Below are positions 33,903-41,807 of a stretch of 64,000 nucleotides of DNA, piece after piece. The position numbers and the translations under genes are program-made. The DNA is from Chloracidobacterium sp. (GTDB taxonomy: Bacteria; Acidobacteriota; Blastocatellia; Pyrinomonadales; Pyrinomonadaceae). Within the stretch, counting starts at the first letter, position 1. Each line of letters opens with the position of its first letter. The DNA lies in assembly GCA_016706275.1 (NCBI GenBank), contig JADJJY010000003.1, positions 1 to 64,000 on the forward strand, in the 5' to 3' direction. The notes under the pieces are model-generated. The model had not been told where the DNA came from. It made no database searches and worked only from the letters and a program-made list of their open reading frames with translations.

Positions 33903-34838
33903 TCTCTCTTTCAGTTTTGGCACGAGCAATTTTGAGGCATCGATCGCTCCTTTGATATGCCGCTGATGGGTAAAGTGTCCGGCGACATACACGCCCGGGA
34001 CGTTCGTCTCAAATGTTTCGGGGTCGTAAACAGGCACTTCGCCGCCCTTGCCCTGCTCGGTTTCACGGTCGCCGTTTTCATTTTCAAGCTCGACCTCGCC
34101 CTCGCGGATCTCGATCACCTTGCCGAGGAAAAACAGATTCAGGCAATGCTCTTTTAGCTCATTTTCAAGCGGTTCTTTGACCCAGTATTTGATACAGCCC
34201 TGCTTCGGATCGGTGCTTTCCCAATCGTCGCGAAAGATCGCCAGCGTCGTCTCGGCCCCCTCTTGTGCCAAAAACAACGCCGCCTCGCCCGCCGAATTCC
34301 CTCCGCCAATGATCAACGCGCGCTTTTTGACCCAAGGATACGTCTCGCGAAACATCTCATGCACCTTTGGCAGATCCTCGCCGGGGACATTTAGCTTGCG
34401 CGGATAATCCATCGCACCAATTGCAAACAAGACATTGCGAGACTCGTATCGGCCCTTGTCGGTAACGATTGCAAAATGGTCTTTTTCCGTGTTTTCCGTG
34501 GTCTTATTATTCTTAGCACCCTCGACCACGGAACCCACGGAAGACACGGACAAAACCATCTCCTCAGCCTGCACATTCAGATCATGCTCCAGCACGAACC
34601 TCACGTAATATGAGAGCAGTTCCTCGCGCGTTGGTTTTTCTCGGGCCGGGTCGAGCCCGCCGTCTTCAAATTCGAGTTCATTGGTGGTTGAAAAAACGGT
34701 CAGCCCGACGGGATAGTTGTAGATCGTATTACCGATCAGGCCTTTTTCGATGACGAGATAATCGAGCCCGGCTTTTTTGGCTTCGTACGCCGCCATAATT
34801 CCGGCCGGCCCGGCTCCGATGATTATCAGATCAAACAT
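33849..34838 (-). CDS. YpdA-like FAD/NAD(P)-dependent disulfide oxidoreductase
   Basis: From ATG 34838 the protein has 329 residues. It fits the group of YpdA, the NADPH-dependent bacillithiol-disulfide reductase: FAD site MFDLIIIGAGPAGIMAAYEA, the signature NTIYNYPVGLTVFSTTNELE, a NADPH motif LIIGGGNSAGEAALFL and the closing VPGVYVAGHFTHQRHIKGAI. The family lacks the CxxC of thioredoxin reductase; here too. Residues about 96-120 (with KTTENTEKD) and the final 17 residues (TAKDAKNAKLEKGRNE) do not belong to the family and come from dispersed repeats lying in frame. Whether this bacterium makes bacillithiol cannot be seen. The start overlaps the upstream small gene by 8 nt. Confidence 0.82.
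   Translation of the reverse strand: MFDLIIIGAGPAGIMAAYEAKKAGLDYLVIEKGLIGNTIYNYPVGLTVFSTTNELEFEDGGLDPAREKPTREELLSYYVRFVLEHDLNVQAEEMVLSVSSVGSVVEGAKNNKTTENTEKDHFAIVTDKGRYESRNVLFAIGAMDYPRKLNVPGEDLPKVHEMFRETYPWVKKRALIIGGGNSAGEAALFLAQEGAETTLAIFRDDWESTDPKQGCIKYWVKEPLENELKEHCLNLFFLGKVIEIREGEVELENENGDRETEQGKGGEVPVYDPETFETNVPGVYVAGHFTHQRHIKGAIDASKLLVPKLKERLTAKDAKNAKLEKGRNE
34481..34551. repeat. Palindromic repeat inside the YpdA-like gene
   Basis: CTTTTTCCGTGTTTTCCGTG (34481-34500, extending to 34503) is mirrored by GACCACGGAACCCACGGAAG (34524-34543, extending to 34551) around a 20-nt loop. This ACCACGGAAAACACGGAA word family is usually intergenic; here it is translated as KTTENTEKD and flanking residues without breaking the frame. 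Confidence 0.75.
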
Positions 34839-35082
34839 TTTCGAGTTTTTTGAGCGCTTCGGTAAATTTTTCGATCTGAGCGTGCGCGGCCCCAAGTTCC
34901 CGCTTTGATTCGAGGTATTTCTGCCATTCGCCGGTGGCGGTCAGGGCTTTGAGTGTGTCTTCGTCCAAGGCGTGTGACATCACGACGAGCAGATCGCTGA
35001 GCGCTTCGTGGCCGTCGAGGAGCGATTGGATAATGGTGTACGCGAGTTTTGCGTTGGGCAGATCGATGTCGAGGTCTTGCAT
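34831..35082 (-). CDS. Small hypothetical protein
   Basis: 83 residues, acidic and largely helical (LAYTIIQSLLDGHEALSDLL, then a coiled-coil-like C-terminal LGAAHAQIEKFTEALKKLEN). No signal peptide, membrane segment or cysteine. The stop overlaps the start of the YpdA-like gene by 8 nt, which supports it as real and coupled. A CCACAGAGG-type repeat remnant lies just upstream. Function unknown. Confidence 0.65.
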   Translation of the reverse strand: MQDLDIDLPNAKLAYTIIQSLLDGHEALSDLLVVMSHALDEDTLKALTATGEWQKYLESKRELGAAHAQIEKFTEALKKLENV

Positions 35083-35097
35083 AATTCGAAAAATTTT

Positions 35098-35124
35098 ACC
35101 ACAGAGGCCACAGAGAACGCGGAG
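35098..35124. repeat. ACCACAGAGG-type repeat remnant
   Basis: ACCACAGAGGCCACAGAGAA followed by CGCGGAG: three related words in tandem between ygfZ and the small gene at 34831. Same style as a widespread intergenic repeat family. Confidence 0.5.
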
Positions 35125-35127
35125 CGA

Positions 35128-36036
35128 TCAATCTAAGAACGGTAGATCCGAAACCGTCGCGGTAACATCTTCCATCATTAATTCAGTACCGCTTGCCAAA
35201 TAGTCGTAACGAACAAATCCGAGGGCGATAGTTTTATCGAGTTTTGGCGAAAAAGTAACGGAGGTAATGCGACCTGCGTTTTTGCCTTCAGGCGTTATGA
35301 GTTCCGATCCAGCCGCTACTGGCTCTGACAAAACCATACCCGTTAATCGTTTAGCAACATGCCCGCGAAAGTAAATGCGGGCTATGATCTCCTGGCCGAT
35401 GTAGCAGCCTTTGTTGTACGAGATAAGGCCGTCGATGCCGAGTTCGGGAACGATGGTCGTTTCGTCCATATCGATGCCGTATTTAGGCGTGCCGGATTCG
35501 ATGCGGAGGGTTTCATATATTTCGTCCTCGATTCGGATAAATCCAAGTTGATCAAGGCTATCACGAACGACATCTGCTGACTTAGTCGACACGAAAAGAC
35601 TCGTATTGCTGCCTTCGTATACAATCGGCTTTTCCGCCGAGATACCTAAAACAAACAATGACATAAGGTCGAGTTCACCCATTAATTCAAAATACTCGTA
35701 TTGATCGGAGAGATCCTCTACAAAAAACTCCCCTGCAAATGTGAACCGAAACAGATTCTGATAAACCTTTTCCCGCGTCGCGTCCTCGGTCTCGAAAAGA
35801 TACCTATCGCCTTGTCTCAGCACTCGCACGACCGCGAGCAGACGCCCTTGGGCATTGGGAAACGCTGCGAGCATTTGCCCGCCATCCTCGAGCGTTTTCA
35901 TGTCGTTTGAGATCAGCCCGTCGAGAAATTGGACGGCCTCTTTACCCCAAACGGCGATCAGGCCGCGCTTTTGTTCGTAAAAGCCGCTGCCGCCGGAGCG
36001 GATGTGTTCGTAGGTGTTTTCGGTGTCGTTGCTCAT
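35128..36036 (-). CDS. ygfZ: Folate-binding YgfZ/GcvT-like protein for Fe-S cluster repair
   Basis: 302 residues. The family signature K-G-C-Y-x-G-Q-E is present as YNKGCYIGQEIIARIYFRGH. YgfZ binds tetrahydrofolate through a GcvT-like fold and supports assembly or repair of certain Fe-S enzymes in the cytoplasm. The N-terminal DGLISNDMKTLEDGGQMLAA segment and C-terminal barrel (GFVRYDYLASGTELM) are typical. It is divergent from mrp, with 49 bp between the two starts, and erpA lies 1.7 kb on, so the region is a small Fe-S assembly cluster. Confidence 0.88.
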   Translation of the reverse strand: MSNDTENTYEHIRSGGSGFYEQKRGLIAVWGKEAVQFLDGLISNDMKTLEDGGQMLAAFPNAQGRLLAVVRVLRQGDRYLFETEDATREKVYQNLFRFTFAGEFFVEDLSDQYEYFELMGELDLMSLFVLGISAEKPIVYEGSNTSLFVSTKSADVVRDSLDQLGFIRIEDEIYETLRIESGTPKYGIDMDETTIVPELGIDGLISYNKGCYIGQEIIARIYFRGHVAKRLTGMVLSEPVAAGSELITPEGKNAGRITSVTFSPKLDKTIALGFVRYDYLASGTELMMEDVTATVSDLPFLD

Positions 36037-36085
36037 CTTTGCTACAATACTCTTTTACTTTATAACTTCGTTTCGCATTTATACA

Positions 36086-37171
36086 ATGAGCCAAATATCA
36101 GCAGAGTTAGTACTCGAATCCCTCAAACAGATCATCGATCCCGATCTGAAAAAAGACATCGTCACGCTTGGGTTTATCCATAACCTAGAGGTAACGGGCG
36201 GTGATGTGTCGTTCACGATCATGCTCACGACGCCGGCGTGCCCGGTCAAAGAGCAGATGGAATCCGACGCCCAGCGCATCGTCTCCGCGCTCGAAGGCGT
36301 GACCAGCGTCGCCGTCAAGATGGACGCCGAGGTGCCGCAGGGACGTGGGCTGTCAAATAACCTGACCATCGAAGGCGTCAAAAATATTATTGCCGTATCA
36401 AGCGGCAAAGGCGGTGTCGGCAAATCGACCGTCGCCGTCAATCTCGCGGTCGCACTTGCTGCCGACGGAGCAAAGGTCGGCATCATGGACGCTGACGTCT
36501 ACGGGCCAAACGTCCCGATGATGCTCGGAACCGGTTACGGCCAGCCTGACGTCGTCGAAAACAAGCTGATCCCGATCAAAGCTCACGGCGTCAAGATGAT
36601 CTCGATGGCCGTGCTCGTGCCGCCCGACAAACCGATGATCCTTCGCGGCCCGATGCTCCACGGCGTCGTGCGTCAGTTTTTGTCGGATGTAAATTGGGGC
36701 GAACTCGATTACCTGATCGTCGATATGCCGCCGGGAACGGGCGATGTGCAGCTCTCGTTGGCCCAACTCGTACCGGTGCAAGGTGCTGTCCTTGTGACGA
36801 CACCGCAGGAAGTTTCACTCTCGGACGTGCGTCGGGCGGTCAAAATGTTTGAGCAGGTCAACGTGCCTGTGCTCGGCGTGATCGAAAATATGTCCTATTT
36901 TATTGCCCCCGACACGGGCAATCGTTACGAGATATTCGGACGCGGTGGCGGACAGAGCCTCTGCGACGAATACGGCCTCAATTTCCTTGGCGAAGTGCCG
37001 CTCGGTATGGAGGTCCGCGAAGGCGGCGACACCGGCGTTCCGGTCGTTATCGGATCTCCCGATTCACCGCAAGCTGCTGCCTTCCGTCACGTTGCTGAGG
37101 AAGTTGCAAGACAAGTTTCGATCGAAGCGATGAAACCGGAATTAGTGATAATGACACGTGCGACGCCCTGA
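36086..37171 (+). CDS. Mrp/NBP35-type P-loop ATPase, Fe-S cluster carrier, without CxxC
   Basis: From ATG 36086 the protein has 361 residues. The N-terminal MIP18/DUF59 domain (LESLKQIIDPDLKKDIVTLG, CPVKEQME) precedes the deviant Walker A SSGKGGVGKSTVAVNLAVAL. Then come DADVYGPNVPMMLG and VDMPPGTGDVQLSLAQL. Mrp proteins of many bacteria have CPxC after ENMSYF to bridge a 4Fe-4S cluster at the dimer interface. Here that stretch is ENMSYFIAPDTGNRYEIFG with no cysteine, as also seen in cyanobacterial-type members. The cluster would need another site, or the protein acts differently. Neighbours ygfZ and erpA support a role in Fe-S assembly. Confidence 0.88.
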   Translation: MSQISAELVLESLKQIIDPDLKKDIVTLGFIHNLEVTGGDVSFTIMLTTPACPVKEQMESDAQRIVSALEGVTSVAVKMDAEVPQGRGLSNNLTIEGVKNIIAVSSGKGGVGKSTVAVNLAVALAADGAKVGIMDADVYGPNVPMMLGTGYGQPDVVENKLIPIKAHGVKMISMAVLVPPDKPMILRGPMLHGVVRQFLSDVNWGELDYLIVDMPPGTGDVQLSLAQLVPVQGAVLVTTPQEVSLSDVRRAVKMFEQVNVPVLGVIENMSYFIAPDTGNRYEIFGRGGGQSLCDEYGLNFLGEVPLGMEVREGGDTGVPVVIGSPDSPQAAAFRHVAEEVARQVSIEAMKPELVIMTRATP

Positions 37172-37191
37172 CCAAACCGGTAATGAAGTGA

Positions 37192-37518
37192 ATGTTTGAC
37201 GACAAAGACGAACAGCGTGAACGCGAGGAATTAGCCGCTTCGGCCGGTGGCATTCTCGATTCGTACGATAACCCCGTTAGATCTCAAAAAGCCCTACGGT
37301 TTTATATTATTATTGACGCGGTGATCCTCATTTCGGCGTTTCTTTTTGGGAAATGGATAAACGCGCAGGATATCGAACGATTTCTTGCCATCATCGCGTT
37401 GGTCGGCGGAATTGGATTTTTGATAACCTTTACGGCATTTCGCTTATATCAGACAACGGCTTCTACAACCGCCGAAGTTGATAGTATTGAAAGTGGAGTT
37501 ATGGGGGGATATCAGTAA
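37192..37518 (+). CDS. Small membrane protein, possibly continued past an in-frame TAA
   Basis: 108 residues: an acidic N-terminus, then two membrane helices (FYIIIDAVILISAFLFG and FLAIIALVGGIGFLITFTAF). After the TAA at 37516-37518 the same frame stays open for 33 codons and encodes a third hydrophobic helix (WLIAAGGGAVNIAVYMAILA) before TAG at 37618. A downstream gene start is not obvious. The true gene may be 37192-37620 with a nonsense change or sequencing error. It lies between mrp and erpA in the same direction; function unknown. Confidence 0.65.
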   Translation: MFDDKDEQREREELAASAGGILDSYDNPVRSQKALRFYIIIDAVILISAFLFGKWINAQDIERFLAIIALVGGIGFLITFTAFRLYQTTASTTAEVDSIESGVMGGYQ

Positions 37519-37768
37519 GCCTCCACCCAAAACCGTAGATGGGGCTTTTGGTTGATCGCCGCCGGGGGCGGTGCGGTCAATATTGCCGTCTATATGGCAA
37601 TTCTTGCGTTCTTTGGATAGTTTGCCCGAACGGATCGGATATGGGTTCTGTGCGCATATTTATTTGCGAAAGCTTGTTTTTTTTTGATCTGTCGTTTAAT
37701 ATTGATTTTATTGTAAGGATTCGTTTGCTACGGATCCTAAGTTCATATTGAGGAGTACTTAAAATATT

Positions 37769-38125
37769 ATGGCAGCAGTTGCAGCACCTACATTTGAATT
37801 GAACGTAACCGAAGCGGCGGCGACCGAGATCAAAAAATTTCTCGCGACCGAAGACGATCTGCCGGAAACGGCCGGGCTCCGCGTCCGGGTTGTGCCGGGT
37901 GGATGTTCGGGTTTTCAGTACAGCCTCAACATTGAGGAAGATTCGCGTGCGGGCGATATGATCGTCGACAAATTTGGCATCAAGCTTTTTGTCGATATGT
38001 TTTCGGTGCAATACCTCAACGGCATCACCGTCGATCATACGACCAACATGATGGGCTCTGGATTTACATTCGAAAATCCAAACGCGACCGGCGGCTGCGG
38101 CTGCGGAACATCGTTCTCAGCGTAA
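37769..38125 (+). CDS. HesB/IscA/ErpA-family iron-sulfur cluster insertion protein
   Basis: 118 residues, the normal length. A-type carrier proteins pass 2Fe-2S or 4Fe-4S clusters to target enzymes. The three ligand cysteines are in VVPGGCSGFQYSL and GGCGCGTSFSA near the C-terminus. NLTEAAA-type N-terminal pattern (LNVTEAAATEIKKFLA) and LNGITVDHTTNMMGSGFTFE are typical of the ErpA branch. It follows mrp and a small membrane gene on the same strand and is ended by a strong terminator. Confidence 0.9.
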   Translation: MAAVAAPTFELNVTEAAATEIKKFLATEDDLPETAGLRVRVVPGGCSGFQYSLNIEEDSRAGDMIVDKFGIKLFVDMFSVQYLNGITVDHTTNMMGSGFTFENPNATGGCGCGTSFSA

Positions 38126-38145
38126 AATCTTACACATTTTTATGT

Positions 38146-38173
38146 AGGCCCGAATTTATTTTCGGGCCTTTTC
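38146..38173 (+). terminator. Intrinsic terminator after the ErpA-like gene
   Basis: Stem AGGCCCGAA/TTCGGGCCT with a short loop followed by TTTT; the standard shape, 20 nt after the stop. Confidence 0.85.
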
Positions 38174-38588
38174 GTTTTTAAATGGAACCCGCTAACGATT
38201 GAGCGTGTCTTGTGTTATCACAGGACAACTAAAGGTGCTTAAGGCGGAAGAGTAGTGGGGCGGCGGGGCCTTTTCTATCGAAAGATAGGAAAGGCTCCTG
38301 CACGGCATTGTTCATTTATCTGCAACCCGTTTTCGGCTTTTACCATCTCAATCTCCGCCTCCCCGACCTATAACTAAGTTGATGCGATTGCATTTCGTTT
38401 GCTTATAGGTCATAATGTCAATAGTTAGTTTCACTAGCGTTAAAACAAGGGACACATTTGGAATAGTTAGCAAGGTCAGCATTTCTGATTTACTGGAATT
38501 TTTCGTGTGTTGGAGGTTTTTATTAATAGGTGAGTAAATCACCGCCCTCCTCAGGTTCCCTGCCTCATTAGATTTCTGGAGTTATAGT
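38174..38588. other. 415-bp region without a gene, candidate structured RNA or leader
   Basis: No convincing reading frame. A G-rich stretch (GGCGGAAGAGTAGTGGGGCG) runs into a 12-bp hairpin with a GAAA tetraloop at 38268-38295 (GCCTTTTCTATC/GATAGGAAAGGC, one G-U pair). Later come a short hairpin GGTGAGTAAATCACC at 38529 and pyrimidine-rich text up to the NlpC/P60 start. The composition is more AT-rich than neighbours after 38390. A long structured leader or a small RNA are both possible; I could not match a known riboswitch, including the c-di-AMP type that often precedes wall hydrolases. Confidence 0.35.
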
Positions 38589-39278
38589 TTGAAAGATTTA
38601 AAAAAGATATTTGTTCTGTCGTCATGTGTTCTTTTGGTTTCGGTATGCTTTACCGTCGCCGCTTCGGCCCAAGGCCGCGACCGGATCGTTAGATCGACCG
38701 GCAGCCAGCCTACTAATATGCCGTCGGCACAACCAAAACCGCAACCCGCATCACGCCCTACACTCACAAATGATGTTAGGGTAGTCCGCCAAGACCAGGC
38801 TTGGGAGCCGCTCGTAACAAATACAGCGTCATCCAGAGCGGTCAATGCACCTCGCGGACTGGCCGCCGGCCGGACTGTTTACGGTATGGCAACCAGCGAG
38901 AGACTGGAAAGGGCGATCAAGAACCGTTACGGGCTTCCATACCGATACGGCTCAACGGGACCAAATTCGTATGACTGCTCAGGCTTTGTCTGGAGCTCAT
39001 TTCAAGAAGCAGGTATCTTTTTTACACGTTCAAGTGCACGCTCATTATGGGCACAGTCAGAGCCGGTTTACGGCGATGACCGTTTCAAATTTGGCACGCT
39101 TGTCTTTTTTAACAACCTCGGCCACATGGGCATCGTCGCCGATGAGAACGGGTTTTATCAGGCATCGTCGAGCAAAGGCATCACCTACTCGCCATTTGCA
39201 GGTTACTGGGCAAGCCGCATCGTTGGCTACCGCAGGTTAAAACCGGAAAGCGGTGCAATGCCGGAAGACAACCAATAA
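38589..39278 (+). CDS. Exported NlpC/P60 cell-wall endopeptidase
   Basis: 229 residues starting at TTG, with TGGAG 7 nt upstream. A signal peptide (KIFVLSSCVLLVSVCFTVAA, cleavage after SAQ) leads to a proline-rich, disordered stretch (about 33-95) and the NlpC/P60 domain (about 98-225). Catalytic Cys130 is in SYDCSGFVWSSFQEAGI and His179 in NNLGHMGIVADENGFY. These enzymes cut the gamma-D-Glu-diaminopimelate bond of peptidoglycan peptides. It is alone on its transcript: a long non-coding region before it and a perfect terminator after it. Confidence 0.9.
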   Translation: MKDLKKIFVLSSCVLLVSVCFTVAASAQGRDRIVRSTGSQPTNMPSAQPKPQPASRPTLTNDVRVVRQDQAWEPLVTNTASSRAVNAPRGLAAGRTVYGMATSERLERAIKNRYGLPYRYGSTGPNSYDCSGFVWSSFQEAGIFFTRSSARSLWAQSEPVYGDDRFKFGTLVFFNNLGHMGIVADENGFYQASSSKGITYSPFAGYWASRIVGYRRLKPESGAMPEDNQ

Positions 39279-39299
39279 TAGTTAATTTTGTATAAACAA

Positions 39300-39331
39300 A
39301 AGCCCGGTGTTCTTTCGAACACCGGGCTTTT
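39300..39331 (+). terminator. Intrinsic terminator after the NlpC/P60 gene
   Basis: Perfect 12-bp stem AGCCCGGTGTTC/GAACACCGGGCT around TTTC, with A run on one side and T run on the other, so it can work both ways. Confidence 0.9.
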
Positions 39332-39350
39332 CTAATTGTCTTACAAATAC

Positions 39351-39560
39351 CTAGCTTACAAATCCCGGCCGCGACGGATGGTCCTTGATCTCATAAACCA
39401 CGGCGATCTGTCCGATCGCGACATACGCAACCTTCTCTTCCTCATCACGCAGATAAAGTACGCCGCTTTTCACATCGACCACATCACCGCGAAACGACGC
39501 ATTTGTGCCGCACGAAACATCGATCTTTTTGCCAAGCAATTGTTTTAGTAACTCTTCCAT
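39351..39560 (-). CDS. Small Sm-like (MM0924-type) protein
   Basis: 69 residues: MEELLKQLLGKKIDVSCGTN, then FRGDVVDVKSGVLYLRDEEE and KVAYVAIGQIAVVYEI. The pattern of five short strands with a GDVVDVxxGVLxLxD centre matches small LSm-fold proteins of the MM0924 family, whose role is unknown. It is 12 nt after accC on the same strand and probably last in that operon. It ends at the two-way terminator at 39300-39331. Confidence 0.72.
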   Translation of the reverse strand: MEELLKQLLGKKIDVSCGTNASFRGDVVDVKSGVLYLRDEEEKVAYVAIGQIAVVYEIKDHPSRPGFVS

Positions 39561-39572
39561 ACCTCGATAGTA

Positions 39573-41087
39573 TCAAAAGCGGCTATTCATTGCCGCCATT
39601 CTTCCATTTAGAGCCCATTTGCTCGTCTTGGCCTCACCATTCGACGCGGCAACTGCGACCGTCTTTTGCTTTTGTTTGTAGGCAAGTGCCGCAGCAATAG
39701 CAGCCATATCGCGAGTCGCCTCGTCCGGCTCGACCGCTTTTTTCCGTTCGTTAAATCCGGTGATAAAACCTGTGTCGAGGTTGCCCTCGATAAAGACGGC
39801 ATCATCCATTACCTCACGAAAGAATGCCAGCGTCGTTTTGATACCGCCGACCTCATATTCCGCCAAAGCACGACGCATACGGTCGATCGCCTGGGGCCTG
39901 TCTTTACCGTAACCCGCGAGTTTCGAGATCATCGGATCATAATAGATCGACACCTCGCAACCCTCATAAACGCCGCCGTCATCACGAACGCCCGGCCCTT
40001 GGGGAACGCGCAGACGCGTTATCGTCCCCGGACTCGGCATAAAATTGGCATCCGGGTCTTCGGCATAAACGCGGCATTCGATAGCGTGGCCCCTGATCTC
40101 GATGTCATCCTGGGTGAACGAGAGCTTCTCACCCCAAGCGACATTGATCTGTTCGCGAACGAGGTCGATGCCCGTGACAAGCTCGGTCACAGGATGCTCG
40201 ACCTGAAGTCGCGTATTCATCTCAAGAAAATAAAATGATTTATCGAGATCCGAAACAAGAAATTCGACCGTTCCGGCACCGACATAGTTCACGGCCTTTG
40301 CGACCTTGACGGCACACTCGCCCATTTCTTTTCGCAGCTCGGCCGAATTGATCGGCGACGGAGCTTCCTCGATCACTTTCTGATGCCGACGCTGTATAGA
40401 ACATTCGCGTTCGCCCAAATAGACGTGATTGCCGTGCGTGTCCGAAAATACCTGTATCTCGATATGACGCGGGCGGACGACCGCCTTTTCGACATAAACG
40501 GCGTCATCGCCAAATCCCGCGAGCGCCTCGGATTGCGCACCCTCGAGCGCCGATTTTAGTTCGGATTCCTCAAAAACCAGCCGCATTCCCTTGCCGCCGC
40601 CGCCGGCTGAGGCTTTTAGCATCACCGGATAACCGATCTCGTCAGCCGTCGTTTTTGCCTCGTCAAACGAACGCAGCGGCTCCGTCGTCCCCGGAACGAT
40701 CGGCACGCCCGCCTCGATCGCTATCTTTCTAGCCGACATCTTCCCGCCCAAACCTTCCATCGCTTCGGGCGGCGGGCCGATAAATGTAATGCCCGCTTTA
40801 GTTACTTCGCGGACAAACTCGGCGTTCTCCGACAAAAATCCATACCCCGGATGTATCGCCTCGGCACGCGAAGCCTTTGCGACCTCGATGATCTTTTCCC
40901 AGCGAAGATAGCTCTCCGCCGATGGCGGCTGGCCGATGTGATACGACTCGTCCGCCATTCGCACATGCAAAGCAGCTTTATCAGCATCAGAATAAACCGC
41001 GACCGTGCCGATCTTCATCTCACGGCAAGCCCTGATGACACGACAGGCGATCTCGCCCCGGTTGGCTATGAGGATTTTCTTGAACAT
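39573..41087 (-). CDS. accC: Biotin carboxylase subunit of acetyl-CoA carboxylase
   Basis: 504 residues; AccC usually has about 450, the extra being a C-terminal tail (from about 455, KAVEPDEATRDMAAIAAALA and a Ser/Lys-rich end). It carboxylates biotin on AccB with ATP and bicarbonate, the first step of fatty-acid synthesis. Visible: FKKILIANRGEIACRVIRAC, the ATP-grasp glycine loop KASAGGGGKGMRLV, HIEIQVFSDTHGNHVYLGER and the active-site EMNTRLQVEHPVTE. There is no biotin-carrier domain, and accB is not adjacent as it usually is. The start abuts the stop of the small gene at 41088 with no gap. It could also serve a propionyl-CoA-type carboxylase. Confidence 0.9.
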   Translation of the reverse strand: MFKKILIANRGEIACRVIRACREMKIGTVAVYSDADKAALHVRMADESYHIGQPPSAESYLRWEKIIEVAKASRAEAIHPGYGFLSENAEFVREVTKAGITFIGPPPEAMEGLGGKMSARKIAIEAGVPIVPGTTEPLRSFDEAKTTADEIGYPVMLKASAGGGGKGMRLVFEESELKSALEGAQSEALAGFGDDAVYVEKAVVRPRHIEIQVFSDTHGNHVYLGERECSIQRRHQKVIEEAPSPINSAELRKEMGECAVKVAKAVNYVGAGTVEFLVSDLDKSFYFLEMNTRLQVEHPVTELVTGIDLVREQINVAWGEKLSFTQDDIEIRGHAIECRVYAEDPDANFMPSPGTITRLRVPQGPGVRDDGGVYEGCEVSIYYDPMISKLAGYGKDRPQAIDRMRRALAEYEVGGIKTTLAFFREVMDDAVFIEGNLDTGFITGFNERKKAVEPDEATRDMAAIAAALAYKQKQKTVAVAASNGEAKTSKWALNGRMAAMNSRF

Positions 41088-41375
41088 CTATTCCACTATC
41101 GAGTTGTACTGATTCTTAGGATCGAACCGCACACCTACCTTGGCCCCGGGCACGTAGTCACCGGGCCGCTGCTTTTGCTCATCGGTTAGTGCGTCTGCGG
41201 ATTCAAAATCTACGCCGTTTAGCGTGTACACAAAAACAACAAGTTCCTGACCGTCGGCATCGATCTTGGTATCGATGATCGTGCCGTCCGTTATCCGGCC
41301 GTTTTCCAACAGGAAACGCCGCCGAGCACCCGGGTCGAACGGTTTTCTGCCTAGTATCTTATCAACGATTCCCAT
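41088..41375 (-). CDS. Small hypothetical protein with beta-rich domain
   Basis: 95 residues, no signal peptide or membrane helix: LLENGRITDGTIIDTKIDAD, then GQELVVFVYTLNGVDFESAD and GAKVGVRFDPKNQYNSIVE. This resembles the small DUF3592-like beta domains that sit near membranes, but without the usual membrane helices; I would not name it. It lies 3 nt after the PGPGW-like gene and directly abuts accC, so it is part of the operon. Confidence 0.65.
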   Translation of the reverse strand: MGIVDKILGRKPFDPGARRRFLLENGRITDGTIIDTKIDADGQELVVFVYTLNGVDFESADALTDEQKQRPGDYVPGAKVGVRFDPKNQYNSIVE

Positions 41376-41378
41376 TGT

Positions 41379-41807
41379 CTAATCCAGTTCGAGCGGCGGT
41401 TTGTCGTATTTTGCTCTCAGTTTATTTATTGCCGCCAGCACCGATGGGCGCTTAATAATTCTCGCCTCGAGCGGCCGCTTTCCCGGGACATCGAGGAAGA
41501 TGAGCCCGAGCAATATGGTTAAAACGCCCTGTCCCGGCACCCCAGGCAGGGATAAAATAATACCTAATATTATCAACAGGACTCCCGCAATATTCTTTGC
41601 GATCACCGCACCCCACCTAACTAAAAACGGGCTGTCGGGCATAAAGTCGCGATTGTGGTCGGCGGCAAAATAGCGCGGCGGGATCTTGACCATCACAAGA
41701 GCAAGAGCCCCAAAACTGATAGCAAGCGAGCCGAGAAAAAGCCCGACTGTAATGCCGACACCACTCCAAGTGAGCGATTCCCAAAATGTTGTAAAACGTT
41801 CGATCAT
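41379..41807 (-). CDS. PGPGW-like small membrane protein
   Basis: 142 residues. Membrane helices at about 14-40 (VGITVGLFLGSLAISFGALA) and 68-100, the second containing the loop LSLPGVPGQGVLTILLGLIF, similar to the PGPGW motif of putative transmembrane proteins of that family. C-terminal part is basic and soluble (LEARIIKRPSVLAAINKLRA). Its ATG overlaps the stop of the phosphatidyltransferase gene by 4 nt. Function unknown. Confidence 0.7.
   Translation of the reverse strand: MIERFTTFWESLTWSGVGITVGLFLGSLAISFGALALVMVKIPPRYFAADHNRDFMPDSPFLVRWGAVIAKNIAGVLLIILGIILSLPGVPGQGVLTILLGLIFLDVPGKRPLEARIIKRPSVLAAINKLRAKYDKPPLELD

Noticed and set aside
38490..38588. c-di-AMP (ydaO) riboswitch before the NlpC/P60 gene
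   Set aside because: The conserved core and pseudoknot words of that class could not be found; kept only as an unassigned structured region.
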